Source: Silvibacterium acidisoli (GTDB taxonomy: Bacteria > Acidobacteriota > Terriglobia > Terriglobales > Acidobacteriaceae). From it: 64,000 nucleotides of DNA. The notes beneath the pieces were generated by a model. That model saw only the letters and a program-made list of their open reading frames with translations, was not told the DNA's origin and made no database searches. Position numbers and translations under genes: made by a program. The DNA lies in the NCBI GenBank assembly GCA_022870745.1, contig CP085323.1, positions 1,736,001 to 1,800,000 on the forward strand, read 5' to 3'. Shown in pieces: positions 1-9,252 of the stretch; position 1 is the stretch's first letter, and the number at the start of each line of letters is the position of its first letter.

Positions 1-492
1 ATAGAGCGGACCGAAGCCCTCGGCCCGGCCGCTGTGCTGCGCGTCATCCGGCATCCGCAGATGGAATCGGCAGCCAGGAAGCTGGTGTCGCATCTGCAGC
101 TGACCGGCCTCTACGGCCTCGACTTCATACTTTCCGCAACCGGCGACGCTTATCTTCTTGAGATGAACGCCCGCGCCACCCAGACCTGCCACCTGGTGCT
201 GGGTGACGGCCGCTCGCCTATCCCTGCCCTCGCTGCCCGCCTGGCCGGCCACGATGCCCCGCCGGCAAAGACCGTCACCGAACTCGATACGATCGCTCTT
301 TTTCCCGCCGAATGGCTCAGGGACCCGCAAAGCACTTACCTTGAAGCCGCTTACCACGATGTTCCCTGGGAGGCGCCCGAACTGATCGATGCAAGCCTGA
401 CGCCGAATCTTGAGCAGCGCCTTCGCTTCAAGCAGGGCAGCCAGGTCCTGGAGTTCAAAGCGTCCGTGCAGGCACGGTCTTACAAGAACTGA
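1..492 (+). CDS. ATP-grasp carboxylate-amine ligase, C-terminal fragment (5' end outside window)
   Basis: The reading frame is open from the first base of the window, so the gene starts upstream and only its last 163 residues are visible. They contain the end of an ATP-grasp fold: GLDF about 45 residues in, then the metal/ATP-binding strand LLEMNAR. The spacing is typical of carbamoyl-phosphate-synthase-like and D-Ala-D-Ala-ligase-like enzymes, which join a carboxylate to an amine through an acyl-phosphate. The last 80 residues are a family-variable tail. The substrate cannot be read from this fragment. The gene is convergent with the Wzy-like gene that ends at 504, only 11 bases away, so nothing ties it to the EPS locus. 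The GTG at 34 is an internal codon, not a start. Confidence 0.75.
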   Translation: MERTEALGPAAVLRVIRHPQMESAARKLVSHLQLTGLYGLDFILSATGDAYLLEMNARATQTCHLVLGDGRSPIPALAARLAGHDAPPAKTVTELDTIALFPAEWLRDPQSTYLEAAYHDVPWEAPELIDASLTPNLEQRLRFKQGSQVLEFKASVQARSYKN

Positions 493-503
493 CTGCGTCC
501 GCG

Positions 504-2111
504 TCAGAAGTCCTGGCTCTGCCGTGCTCGCTCAGTTTCCCGAAGTTCTTCCTCCGCGGGCGGGATCCGGCTGCCGTCCATCGCATGTACAACTGCCGGA
601 GGCCTGGGACGCATGGTCTTACCATCCAGCACCGGAGCCTTGCTCGAAACCTCCGTGCTCCAGTCCTCTTGCACATCCAGCACGTCGCCAGCCTGCAACT
701 GCGGCAGATAATCCATTTCCTCGGGGATCTCGACCTCTACGCGCACCTCTCTGGCCGCCGCTTCCCAGGTGCTCATCCCGCCAATCACCAGCATCAGCGG
801 CAGAATCATGGCGCTATTCAGCAGGTTGTCGATCGCCGTCATCAGGATGACGCCGACAAATGCGTGGCGTAGATTCAGATCTTCGATATCGGAGCGCGCA
901 ATCGGAAACCAGGCGACGCGGACCACGGGAATCAGCTGCATGGCTTCAAGCGCAAGCAGCCCGAACAGCCCGTACATGCCAAAGGTCAGCAGCCACAGGC
1001 CAGCCGGGCGCATCTGCAGATGGCTCCACCAGTCCCACTGGTTCGATCCCAGCAATGGTTGCTCCAGCGCAAGGCTGACAGTTCGCTCGTCACGTGCCAG
1101 GCGTGTGCCGAGGGAACCCCGTCCGATCTTTTTCAGAAAAGCCGAGACATCGTGCGCAGCCGCATTATGGTGTACCGTTTCGCTCAGCGAAACGATGTTC
1201 AGCAACCTAAGGCTCGCAAACGACAGAATGCCCACCACCAGAACGATGGCGCAGACACGCGGAAAGTACTTCCGGCTGATAAACACCAGCGGCAGCAAAG
1301 CGAAAAGCAGCACAATGCTGCCAGTCGACTGGCACAGGATCGTAGTGACGCAGAGGATGATAGCGACCAGCGCCGTCGGCAAACCAAGAATGCGCTCGAA
1401 TGTGTGCCGCAGCCACAGCCACACCGAGAGGAGCGCCGCGGTCGCCATCCAGATTCCGAGCTGCGTTCCGTTTTCAAGGAAGCCGATTGGCCGATACCCG
1501 AAATAGCGCTTCACCCTTACCCACCGCAGCGGCTGAAAGCCGTAAAGGTGTGCATAGAATTGTGGTCCGTAGTAAATCTCTACGAGGCATATCGGCACAT
1601 ACAACAGGCCCGCAATCACAAACGCCTTCGCGGCCAGGCGCAACGATGCGGTGTCGGAGAAATACAGCCTGCCCAGCACGTAAGGCACACCCCATGACAG
1701 CAGCTGGTAAATCTCATCCTGCAGCCCATGCCCCACGTCTCCCGGATTCGCAATCGTCGAGAGCAGCGGCACCATGCACCACATCGCCATCGGCAGGTCC
1801 CAAAAGGTCAGGCGGAACCTGCGGAAGATCTTGCGATCGAAGAGAAAGACACACAGCAGCCCGGTAAATCCGGTCACCGTCGCCTTGGTGAAAAAGTAGT
1901 TCGTGGCAAGGCTGTCGCCGAGAATCGTGTACGGCTGTGGGTCTTCGCTGGCCAGGAAATGAGCAGCAGGCAGGATGGCCCATCCGCCCAGAAAGTTGAG
2001 CAGAATGGCCACACGGATCGGGTAACGCCGAAAGAAGAACAACGCCACCGGCACCCAGAGTATGAACGCCAGCATCGGGGGAAAGATCATAGCGGGTCTC
2101 TGCTCAGCCAT
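504..2111 (-). CDS. Wzy/O-antigen-ligase-like polytopic membrane protein, copy 1
   Basis: This is a 535-residue protein with about ten hydrophobic segments between residues 8 and 450 and a charged cytoplasmic tail of about 90 residues rich in E, R and P. It is clearly paralogous to the protein at 16027-17412. Shared blocks include FLGGWA, AGLLYVP, LGIWMATAALL, FGMYG and IDNLLNS, in the same order and spacing. Size, topology and position in an EPS locus fit the Wzy polymerase/WaaL ligase superfamily, which joins lipid-linked oligosaccharides at the periplasmic face of the inner membrane. That assignment is by topology and context, since the superfamily has little sequence conservation. The acidic and basic tail is absent from the other copy. 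It is probably transcribed alone, with 296 bases upstream and an unrelated convergent gene downstream. Confidence 0.7.
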   Translation of the reverse strand: MAEQRPAMIFPPMLAFILWVPVALFFFRRYPIRVAILLNFLGGWAILPAAHFLASEDPQPYTILGDSLATNYFFTKATVTGFTGLLCVFLFDRKIFRRFRLTFWDLPMAMWCMVPLLSTIANPGDVGHGLQDEIYQLLSWGVPYVLGRLYFSDTASLRLAAKAFVIAGLLYVPICLVEIYYGPQFYAHLYGFQPLRWVRVKRYFGYRPIGFLENGTQLGIWMATAALLSVWLWLRHTFERILGLPTALVAIILCVTTILCQSTGSIVLLFALLPLVFISRKYFPRVCAIVLVVGILSFASLRLLNIVSLSETVHHNAAAHDVSAFLKKIGRGSLGTRLARDERTVSLALEQPLLGSNQWDWWSHLQMRPAGLWLLTFGMYGLFGLLALEAMQLIPVVRVAWFPIARSDIEDLNLRHAFVGVILMTAIDNLLNSAMILPLMLVIGGMSTWEAAAREVRVEVEIPEEMDYLPQLQAGDVLDVQEDWSTEVSSKAPVLDGKTMRPRPPAVVHAMDGSRIPPAEEELRETERARQSQDF

Positions 2112-2407
2112 CGTGGGCTTGAGCGATCAATTCTGAATAGCCCACAAAGTATGAGCAAAATGGAAGGAAAACAAGAGAAATCTCAGGACGGCGTTATCTC
2201 GGGCGTGCAGGAACCAAGGGTCGACAGCATCGTAGGCGGGCGTACCGCGACCGTCCATGGCAAATCTATTCGATGGCCAGGAAGAGAAGCAATTACACAG
2301 AGGTGGGATGGTCCGGACAAAAAACGGGCAGCCCCTTCGGGCTGCCCGTTCTGTTTCTTCGTCTCCTGCCCGCGCTACGTGGGGTAGCAGCAGGCCCGGA
2401 TCCGGTT
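2112..2407. other. Intergenic region between Wzy-like copy 1 and the lectin-bearing glycosidase gene
   Basis: This 296-base stretch lies between two minus-strand genes. It holds the terminator of the upstream glycosidase gene at 2323-2350 and should contain the promoter of the Wzy-like gene, but I could not pick out convincing -35/-10 boxes. No open frame here has protein-like composition. Confidence 0.6.
2323..2350 (-). terminator. Intrinsic terminator of the 2408-6709 gene
   Basis: A perfect 12-bp stem (AACGGGCAGCCC paired with GGGCTGCCCGTT) with a CTTC loop lies 58 bases past the stop codon of the glycosidase gene. On the minus strand the hairpin is followed by a run of T (the A-run at 2318-2323 on the plus strand), the classic Rho-independent layout. 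The plus-strand side carries only a broken T-run. Confidence 0.8.
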
Positions 2408-5400
2408 TTAGTTGGTGTAGGTCCAGGCGAGAATATCCTGGATCGCCGATGCGCCTCCGGTGCCGCCTGTGAATCCGACATAGGCTGTGCTGTTACCAAC
2501 CACTGACGGAATGTTGATGTTGAAACTGGCGGTGGCGGAAGCGTTGGTTGACGTATCCGTCAGGGTCAGCGTTAGTGTGGTGCCGTTGTACACGATGTGC
2601 GCATGCATCGTGTGTCCGCTGTGGAGATCGATACCGCTGGTGGAGAGGTTGACCGAAGGAGTGCTGGGGAGCGCTCCATCCGTGTAAACGCCGGTCGAAT
2701 CCGAACCTTCACCCGAGTTGTTGAACAGGTCGAACTTCACCGCGACGCTCTTGTCGAGGAACTGGTAGCCCAGGCCCTCTCCGAAGATGCCCACTGCAGT
2801 CGGCCCCTGGTTCTGGATCGCGAAGGTAAATCCATCCGCGTCCGCGTTCGTCAACTGGAAGGTGAAATCGGTGACGAAAGACTTCACGCTGACCGGCTTG
2901 CTGTACCAGGCAGTTCCCTGCTGGTTGGGTCCACCGTTGGTCAGCATCAGCTTCGTTCCAGCGCGTTCCGTGTTGCCGTTGATAACGACCGATGAAGCGC
3001 TCGAAGCAAAGCCGCTTGCGAAGTTGATCGCCGCATTCGTTGTCGTTCCGGTAGAGCTCGTATTGTTAACGACGTAGTTCACGGTCGATACCGAGCTATT
3101 GGTATAGCCCGACGCTACTGCAATTGCCTGCACCGTCTGCGAAGAGCTCACCGTGAAGACCTTGGTGTACTTCGTCGACGAGGCCGTCGGAGTCGTTCCG
3201 TTCGTCGTGTAGTAGACTGTCGCGCCGGGGGTCGAATCCGTCAGCGCCACGATCTGCGGAGCGGTGTAAGTTCCGCCGCCTACACTGAACACCGGAGCTG
3301 CTGCCGCCGGTGCCCCGCTTCCACCCGTGAAGCTCCACGAGAGAATCGACTGCGTGGCCGAGGCGCCGCCCGTACCGCCGGTGAAGCCGACAAGAGCCGT
3401 GTTCGCTCCCACGACGGAAGGAATGTTCACCGAGAATGTGGTCGAGAACGTTGTCTTGGTCACGGTGTCGGTGATCGTCATTGCGAGCTTGCCGCTGTTG
3501 TACACCATGTGGACTGACATGATGTGTCCGCTATGCAGGTTGATCTGGTTGGTGGGGACATTCACCGACGGAACCGTCGGAAGCGCTCCATTGGTGTAGA
3601 CGCCCACTGAGTTCGTTCCTTCACCACCAGCGTTGAAGAGATCGAACTTGATCGCGACGCTCTTGTTAATCCCCTGGTAGCCCATGCCGCTTCCGAACAG
3701 GCCAACCGCATTCGGACCCTGGTTCTGTAGCGTGAAGGTCAGGCCGTTTGCATTCGGATTTACCTGCTGGAAAGTGAAGTCATTGGTGAATGACTGCACA
3801 TTCGCCGGCGCCGAGTACCAGGCGCTGGCTGCTTCGTGGTAACCGCCATCCGTCAGCACCAGTGCCGAACCGCTGACCTTGGCCGTACCGTTCAGATCCA
3901 GCTTGCCTGTTGAGTTTGCGAAGTTGGCAAAGTTGATGTTCTGCGACTGGATCGTGTAAGTGGCAGTCGTCACCGCGCTGGGCGTGTAGCCCGTCGCAGT
4001 TCCGATCGCCTTGATCGTGGTGGAGACGGCGAGTGTGAGCGGCTTCGTGTATACGGATGAAGCAGCCGTGGGAGTGGCGCCATTCGTCGTGTAGTAGATC
4101 GTTGCGTTCGGAGTGGCAGTCGCAATCGAAACCGTCTGACCCGTCGGATAGGTGCCGCTGGCAAGGCTCAATGTCGGAGCCTTCGCCTGCGGGGGCGTGC
4201 CGCCGCTACCAGAGCTGCCTGTCGAGCCCGAGCCAGTACCAGTAGAGCCCGAACCGGAACCTGTCGAGCCTGAGCCGGAACCTGTGGAACCCGAACCAGA
4301 ACCAGTAGAGCCGCTGCCGGAACCGGTAGAACCGCTGCCTGTCGAGCCCGAACCGGTCCAGGTTAGAACCGTCATCGAGTGCGCGGGGAGCGTGTAAGTG
4401 GTGGTCGGAGTGATGGTGGCCGTGGAGGTCTTGACTCCAACCACGTTCGAGGTTTCATTGCTGTCGGTGATGTTGGTCGAGTTCAGAACACTCACGTTCA
4501 CCGTGCCATTCGGAGCATTGGCGCCGCTCAGAATAACCGGCAGGGCCGTGGTCGGGCTGAGGTTGAAGAGAACAGCGCTGTGTGAAGTTCCGTTGACGAA
4601 GGCAAACGACTGAATATAGTGAGCCGTCATAGCCAGCAGGTCATCGAAGTTGGGCAGCTGGGCCCATGTGGGGTTGTTGCCCGTCTGGGCTGTCTGCACC
4701 ATCTGCCCCTGGATGGCCGTGTTGGCCAGAGCCTGTCCGATAAATGTCGGACGACGCAGATCGGTAACGCCGTTCATGTCCACGACCATGCCGAAGAGCT
4801 GGGTCGACTCGCCATTGCTTGCGTAGTAGATGTATCCAGGCAGTTCGTAGGTGTTCTGCACCGTTACACCGAGGCGCATCTGCTGGAGCATGTGGTCGGC
4901 CAGCGCGACGCCGGCACCGAGCGAAGGTTCGAACTGGTTCATCTGGGTCTGCGTGAGCGTTCCGCCTACCGTGCCCATGTTTTCTTCGTAAATCGCCAGC
5001 TTGGTCGGCTTCGCCGTGCCCGAGGCCGAGGTGATGGACTGAGTTGCAGTCGTGTAGTTTTCGTAGGAGGTGCCGCCCGGCGTATCCATGAATTCGGGCT
5101 CAGCGAACAGTCCCTGGAACATGCTGTTCGTGCTCAGCGAGTTCACAGTACCGGCCAGGTAAGGAGCGATGTCGATCGAGTCGTGCTCGGTGCTCGCCGC
5201 CAGAACCTCGCCCGTATAGTAAGGAACAGCAGACCAACCGCCGACGACCAGGTCGAACTTGCTGGGGTCGAAGCCCGCGGCCTTTCTCGCTGCACCGAAG
5301 ACCTGGTTCGCCCATGCGCCATACTGCGGAGCGGCCATGTTCTCACCCAGGAAGACACCGTTCCACGTCTCGTTTCCGAGCTCGATGTGAATGGTCTTGA

Positions 5401-6709
5401 AGACATCGGTCCAGGGAGCTGTCTGCCCCTGCGCAACGCGCATCGCGCTGTAGGTAGTCGATCCGGAACCGGTGAGGTAGTCGATGAAGTCGGCGATTTC
5501 CTGCGGTGAGGTGGCCAGCGGAATGGTGATGAACGGATCGGCGCCAACCTGCTTGCACAGCGTCAGGAATTCAGGAATGCCATAAGGGATCTGGTCGATC
5601 TCATTGGCGTTGGTGAATGCGCCCTCGCGGTAACGGCCGAATGCCGGCGTGATTTCGTCATACAGATCGGCGCCGATAGCAGCCGTCGTATTCATGCGCA
5701 GTGTGCCGGGCTGGAGAGTCGTCAGAGCATCGACGACCGGATCGCGGAAGGCGGTGACATTCGAGCTTTCCCCATCGGTCTGCTGCATGGAGACGTCGTC
5801 GATAAGCATGCCGGAGTTGTTCAGTACGAACGAAAGCTCAAGAGTACCGATCTGGCTGCCATTCTCGTTCGCGGTGAAGTTCACCGTGTAGTCGGCCCAC
5901 GAATTGGTCAGCTGAACCGTCTTGGCCACGAACGCGGCCTCATTGGTAAGGCGCAGCGCATTGACGGTCACCTGGTTTGTGCCGCCAAGGCCCTTCGCGC
6001 GGAACGTGATGGCAAAGTTGCCCTTCATATTCACGAAGGCATGACCGGCCGTGCTGTCGAAATAGCTGGTGAGCTGGCCGTTCGCGTTCGCACCGATCGC
6101 CGAGACACTCAGCGCCTGCTTGCCCGGCGTCTCAGGAGAGAGATCGGTGGTATCGGAAGTGAAGGTAGCGCCTGTTCCGGAGGTAGCCCAGCCATCTGTG
6201 GCGTCATTCGTAAACGCCCTGGTCACGAGCACGTAGTCGTTGATAGCCAGACCCAGGCTCTTGTCGAACTGCACCGTTATCTGGCTGCCGTTTGTAGTGC
6301 TGGTCTTCACCGTTCCCGTGGTGCCGGCCTGAGCGCCCGACATTACGTAATAGCTGGCGCCCGTCCAGAAACCCGCGGGCTGCGGATTGTAGGTGTTCGC
6401 ATCCAGGCAGGTGTTGCCCGCAACGACGATGCACTGCAGGATGCTGCGATACCGCATGGGCTCGAAGCCTGGATTCGTAAACACCAGGTTCTTCATCATC
6501 TGCCCGGAATCGTAGTTGTCCTGGTCGCCCAGGTTGATACCCAGTCGGGTTACAGAGGGCTGCACGACCGTGCTGCCGATCGCGATGTTCGTAGGAACAG
6601 TCGCATTCGACTGGGCCCTAAGGGTTGATGTAAATCCCACGAAAGTCAGTAGTACAAGCCATGGGATAGTGACATACTTCAACTGAGCATACTTCGTCCA
6701 CACGCGCAT
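2408..6709 (-). CDS. Secreted clan-A glycosidase-like protein with two chitobiase-C plus L-type lectin units
   Basis: This is a 1433-residue exported protein. Residues 1-33 are a signal peptide ending near LRAQS. A jelly-roll, CBM-like domain follows at about 160-320 (ending LIDDVSM). Then comes a TIM-barrel-like region at about 330-770 with ELGNETWNG, which resembles the acid/base Asn-Glu of clan-A hydrolases, and IYEENMG, a candidate nucleophile. A Gly-Ser-Thr linker spans 785-835. After it come two tandem units, each a chitobiase C-terminal-like module (YYTTNG motif; about 838-915 and 1133-1215) and a legume-type L-lectin domain (KFDLFN and FTGGTGGAS motifs; about 920-1128 and 1220-1433). 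It probably binds and trims an extracellular polysaccharide. The 867-residue protein at 20182-22785 is a paralog without the lectin tail. A GAGGAG ribosome site lies 8 bases before the ATG. The exact hydrolase family and substrate are unknown to me. Confidence 0.75.
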   Translation of the reverse strand: MRVWTKYAQLKYVTIPWLVLLTFVGFTSTLRAQSNATVPTNIAIGSTVVQPSVTRLGINLGDQDNYDSGQMMKNLVFTNPGFEPMRYRSILQCIVVAGNTCLDANTYNPQPAGFWTGASYYVMSGAQAGTTGTVKTSTTNGSQITVQFDKSLGLAINDYVLVTRAFTNDATDGWATSGTGATFTSDTTDLSPETPGKQALSVSAIGANANGQLTSYFDSTAGHAFVNMKGNFAITFRAKGLGGTNQVTVNALRLTNEAAFVAKTVQLTNSWADYTVNFTANENGSQIGTLELSFVLNNSGMLIDDVSMQQTDGESSNVTAFRDPVVDALTTLQPGTLRMNTTAAIGADLYDEITPAFGRYREGAFTNANEIDQIPYGIPEFLTLCKQVGADPFITIPLATSPQEIADFIDYLTGSGSTTYSAMRVAQGQTAPWTDVFKTIHIELGNETWNGVFLGENMAAPQYGAWANQVFGAARKAAGFDPSKFDLVVGGWSAVPYYTGEVLAASTEHDSIDIAPYLAGTVNSLSTNSMFQGLFAEPEFMDTPGGTSYENYTTATQSITSASGTAKPTKLAIYEENMGTVGGTLTQTQMNQFEPSLGAGVALADHMLQQMRLGVTVQNTYELPGYIYYASNGESTQLFGMVVDMNGVTDLRRPTFIGQALANTAIQGQMVQTAQTGNNPTWAQLPNFDDLLAMTAHYIQSFAFVNGTSHSAVLFNLSPTTALPVILSGANAPNGTVNVSVLNSTNITDSNETSNVVGVKTSTATITPTTTYTLPAHSMTVLTWTGSGSTGSGSTGSGSGSTGSGSGSTGSGSGSTGSGSGSTGTGSGSTGSSGSGGTPPQAKAPTLSLASGTYPTGQTVSIATATPNATIYYTTNGATPTAASSVYTKPLTLAVSTTIKAIGTATGYTPSAVTTATYTIQSQNINFANFANSTGKLDLNGTAKVSGSALVLTDGGYHEAASAWYSAPANVQSFTNDFTFQQVNPNANGLTFTLQNQGPNAVGLFGSGMGYQGINKSVAIKFDLFNAGGEGTNSVGVYTNGALPTVPSVNVPTNQINLHSGHIMSVHMVYNSGKLAMTITDTVTKTTFSTTFSVNIPSVVGANTALVGFTGGTGGASATQSILSWSFTGGSGAPAAAAPVFSVGGGTYTAPQIVALTDSTPGATVYYTTNGTTPTASSTKYTKVFTVSSSQTVQAIAVASGYTNSSVSTVNYVVNNTSSTGTTTNAAINFASGFASSASSVVINGNTERAGTKLMLTNGGPNQQGTAWYSKPVSVKSFVTDFTFQLTNADADGFTFAIQNQGPTAVGIFGEGLGYQFLDKSVAVKFDLFNNSGEGSDSTGVYTDGALPSTPSVNLSTSGIDLHSGHTMHAHIVYNGTTLTLTLTDTSTNASATASFNINIPSVVGNSTAYVGFTGGTGGASAIQDILAWTYTN
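4205..4360 (-). repeat. Gly-Ser-Thr linker minisatellite inside the glycosidase gene
   Basis: About 155 bases of imperfect tandem repeat encode (S)TGSGS units, giving a flexible linker of roughly 50 residues between the catalytic half and the lectin half. The unit varies at synonymous positions. Such arrays commonly change length by slippage. Confidence 0.8.
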
Positions 6710-6964
6710 AAATGCGACTCCTCAATACTGAAAATGGAAAAAACTGCGAGGGTTTTTTTAATTACTTTTTGATTACTTAATTGTCGGAAACGAGGTCGAG
6801 TAAAGGTGGCGACCCGCCTTTTTCCGCATCAAGCTTTGTGTGCTACAGCCCCGCCCGCATTCGTCTTTCTGTCTGTTTCTTATTGGCAGCAGAGGCCCCG
6901 GAATGGGCCTAAAGAGGTGGTTGGTTTGAACTTTTTAACTTTAAACTGGCACTACTGAACTGCT
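6710..6964. promoter_or_regulatory. Divergent promoter region between glycosidase and GT4 operon
   Basis: These 255 bases separate two diverging genes and must contain both promoters. The part next to the glycosidase gene (6740-6785) is notably AT-rich with A- and T-runs, unlike the surrounding coding DNA. TTGGCA and TGGCAC cores occur at about 6884 and 6946, but neither has a TTGC at the -12 spacing, so I do not call sigma-54 sites here. Confidence 0.5.
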
Positions 6965-8203
6965 ATGCCTTCTCCCTTAAAAGATTCGAGAAATTTAAAG
7001 CTGGCTTACTTTCTAAGCCGATATCCGGCCGTCTCGCATACCTTTTTTCTGAAAGAGATCCTGGGCCTTCGCAAGCTCGGCTTTCATATTGAAGCCGCTT
7101 CTGTGAATCTTCCCGATCGCCCTTTCGACAAGCTTCCCATCAGTGAAATGGAGGAGGCTCGACAAACTTATTTTCTGAAATCGGTCCCGTTCTGGGAAGT
7201 ACTTTGCACTGTGGTAACCATTACCTTCGTGCATCCGATTTCCGCCCTCCGCGGAGCCCGTTTTGCCATCCAACTAGGCGGATGGAATCTGTACCGTAAA
7301 ATTTACGCATTGTTCTACCTGATCGAGGCATTTCTTCTCGGTCACTGGATGCGCAAAAGAGGCCTGAACCACCTTCACACTCACTTCGGTGGCTCGGTTG
7401 CGACGGTAGCGATGCTCGCCGCCCGCACATGGGATTTTGAATACTCTCTGACAATTCACGGCCCCGAAGAGTTCTACGAAGTAGAGGATTGCTATCTGCC
7501 TGCCAAGATTGCACAGGCGAAATTTATCTTTTGTATCAGCGACTTCTGTCGAAGTCAGTTAATGAAGTACTGCGATCCTGCCCAATGGGACAAAATGCAG
7601 GTGATACGTCTGGGCGTCGATCCCGATGAGTTCAAGCCGGTTCACAGGGGATGCAAAAAGGCTTTCGAAATCGTTTGCGTGGGACGCCTGGTACCCGCGA
7701 AAGGCCAGCACATTCTGCTCCGCGCACTCTTTCTACTGCAAACCAAGGGCCATAATCTGCATCTAAGATTGATCGGGGATGGGCCGGACCGCGCCAGCCT
7801 GGAGAGCGAAGTTCAGCGCAATCACGCGGCGGATATGGTTACCTTCTACGGCGCCCTCAACCATGATGAAACCAGGCAGCAACTGGCAGAAGCGGATATC
7901 TTTACGCTCGCCAGTTTCGCCGAAGGCATTCCCATCGCGCTGATGGAAGCCATGGCGATGGGCATTCCCTGTGTAAGTACAAATGTAGCCGGAATCCCTG
8001 AATTAATACGTAACAATATTGATGGCCTGCTGGTTCCTGCTTCTTCCGTCGAAGACCTTGCGGCAGCGATCGAAGAGCTGATCGTGAATTCGGAATTGCG
8101 TGGCCGCTTCGCGCAGTCCGGCCGCGAACGCGTCATGGATCGCTACAACCTGCCGGCCAATCTTGAGGCGCTCGCAACTGCCTTTCAACAGAAGCTCAAA
8201 TAA
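6965..8203 (+). CDS. Glycosyltransferase family 4, EPS type
   Basis: This 412-residue protein has a GT-B fold. The N-terminal domain starts LAYFLSRYPAVSHTF, a form common in colanic-acid-type transferases. The C-terminal nucleotide-sugar domain begins at about residue 225 (VGRLVPAKGQ). The retaining-GT4 signature is FAEGIPIALMEAMAMG, with the EX7E glutamates at about residues 319 and 327. It should transfer a sugar from an NDP-sugar to a lipid-linked acceptor at the cytoplasmic side of the membrane; donor and linkage cannot be read. It is the first gene of a three-gene plus-strand operon (GT4, GT2, hexapeptide acetyltransferase) that ends at a strong terminator at 9848-9890. No good Shine-Dalgarno sequence precedes the ATG. 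Confidence 0.85.
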   Translation: MPSPLKDSRNLKLAYFLSRYPAVSHTFFLKEILGLRKLGFHIEAASVNLPDRPFDKLPISEMEEARQTYFLKSVPFWEVLCTVVTITFVHPISALRGARFAIQLGGWNLYRKIYALFYLIEAFLLGHWMRKRGLNHLHTHFGGSVATVAMLAARTWDFEYSLTIHGPEEFYEVEDCYLPAKIAQAKFIFCISDFCRSQLMKYCDPAQWDKMQVIRLGVDPDEFKPVHRGCKKAFEIVCVGRLVPAKGQHILLRALFLLQTKGHNLHLRLIGDGPDRASLESEVQRNHAADMVTFYGALNHDETRQQLAEADIFTLASFAEGIPIALMEAMAMGIPCVSTNVAGIPELIRNNIDGLLVPASSVEDLAAAIEELIVNSELRGRFAQSGRERVMDRYNLPANLEALATAFQQKLK

Positions 8204-8230
8204 AGAGTTCAGAAAGCACGACTCGCTACC

Positions 8231-9244
8231 ATGTCTAACGTAACCACACCGGTGACCGGCTCCCAGCCATTCGATATCTCCATCGTTATTGTTTCCTTCA
8301 ATACTCGAAACGTTTTACGAGAATGCCTAGAAGCAGTCGAGCGTGAGTCCGTTGGGCTGAAGGTCGAGACGCTGATCGTCGACAACAACTCTTCCGACGG
8401 CTCGCCGGAGATGGTCGAGAAGGATTTTCCCCACGTCCGGCTCTTTCGCAGCGAGGTCAATCTCGGCTTCGGCGCCGCCAACAATGTCGCACTCGAAGTT
8501 GCCCAGGGCCGCTACATCGTCCTTCTAAACTCTGACGCGTTCCTTCGCCCCGGCTCGTTGCGGCTTGCGGTGAAACACATGGACGAGCGGCCGGCCGCAG
8601 GGCTTGGTGGAGCGCGCCTGGTAGGCCGCGACGACTCATGGCAGCCCTCGGCGCGCATGTTTCCTTCACTCCGAACCGATTTCTTCGTCTACACCGGTCT
8701 CGCGCACAAGTTCCCGAAATCCCGCATGTTTGGCCGCTTCGACCGCACCTGGGCCGATCAGTCGGAGGCCGCTATCGTCGACTGGGTACCCGGAGCGTTC
8801 TCCATCATCCGTGCCGAAGCGCTTGCGAAGGTCGGCTTCTTCGATCCCATCTTCTTTCTCTACGCGGAAGAGGTCGATCTCTGCCGCCGCATCCAGCAGG
8901 CCGGCTACGAGATCTGGTACTGGCCGGACATCGTAGTCGTGCACATCGGCGGCGAATCCTCCCGCCAGGTCAAGTCACTGGAAATGTCTTCTACCGGAGC
9001 GCAACTGGTCCTTTGGCGCATGCGCAGCACCCTGCTCTACTACCGTAAGCATCATGGACCGTCGGCGTGGGGCGCTAAAATGCTCGAGCTTACCCTCTAC
9101 CGGCTGACCGCATGGCGCAACCGGTCAAGCGACGATCCTCGCCGGCAAGCACGCTGGCGTGAGCAGCAGAACTTCATCACGCTGATGAACCGGGCCTGGA
9201 CCGAAACCCAGGGCGGACGGGTATCGCCGCCGCGCCCCTGGTAG
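8231..9244 (+). CDS. Glycosyltransferase family 2, rhamnosyltransferase-like
   Basis: This 337-residue GT-A protein opens with the GT2 strand ISIVIVSFN and has DNNSSDGS, the NSD metal-binding triplet (LLNSDAFL, about residue 98) and the acceptor-side block YAEEVDLCRR near residue 216. This layout resembles WbbL-type rhamnosyltransferases, which use dTDP-L-rhamnose. A complete dTDP-rhamnose operon sits in the same window (57582-60962), so rhamnose is a reasonable donor guess, but it is not proved by sequence. There are no membrane helices. The gene starts 27 bases after the GT4 gene and ends 8 bases before the acetyltransferase gene, so all three are probably one transcript. Confidence 0.8.
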   Translation: MSNVTTPVTGSQPFDISIVIVSFNTRNVLRECLEAVERESVGLKVETLIVDNNSSDGSPEMVEKDFPHVRLFRSEVNLGFGAANNVALEVAQGRYIVLLNSDAFLRPGSLRLAVKHMDERPAAGLGGARLVGRDDSWQPSARMFPSLRTDFFVYTGLAHKFPKSRMFGRFDRTWADQSEAAIVDWVPGAFSIIRAEALAKVGFFDPIFFLYAEEVDLCRRIQQAGYEIWYWPDIVVVHIGGESSRQVKSLEMSSTGAQLVLWRMRSTLLYYRKHHGPSAWGAKMLELTLYRLTAWRNRSSDDPRRQARWREQQNFITLMNRAWTETQGGRVSPPRPW

Positions 9245-9252
9245 GAACAGCT

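Noticed and set aside
4205-4360. CRISPR-like repeat
   Set aside because: The repeats are in frame, have no unique spacers and encode a Gly-Ser linker.
6944-6966. TGGCAC core just before the GT4 gene as a second sigma-54 promoter
   Set aside because: The downstream TGC is two bases out of register, and the site would leave almost no leader before the ATG.
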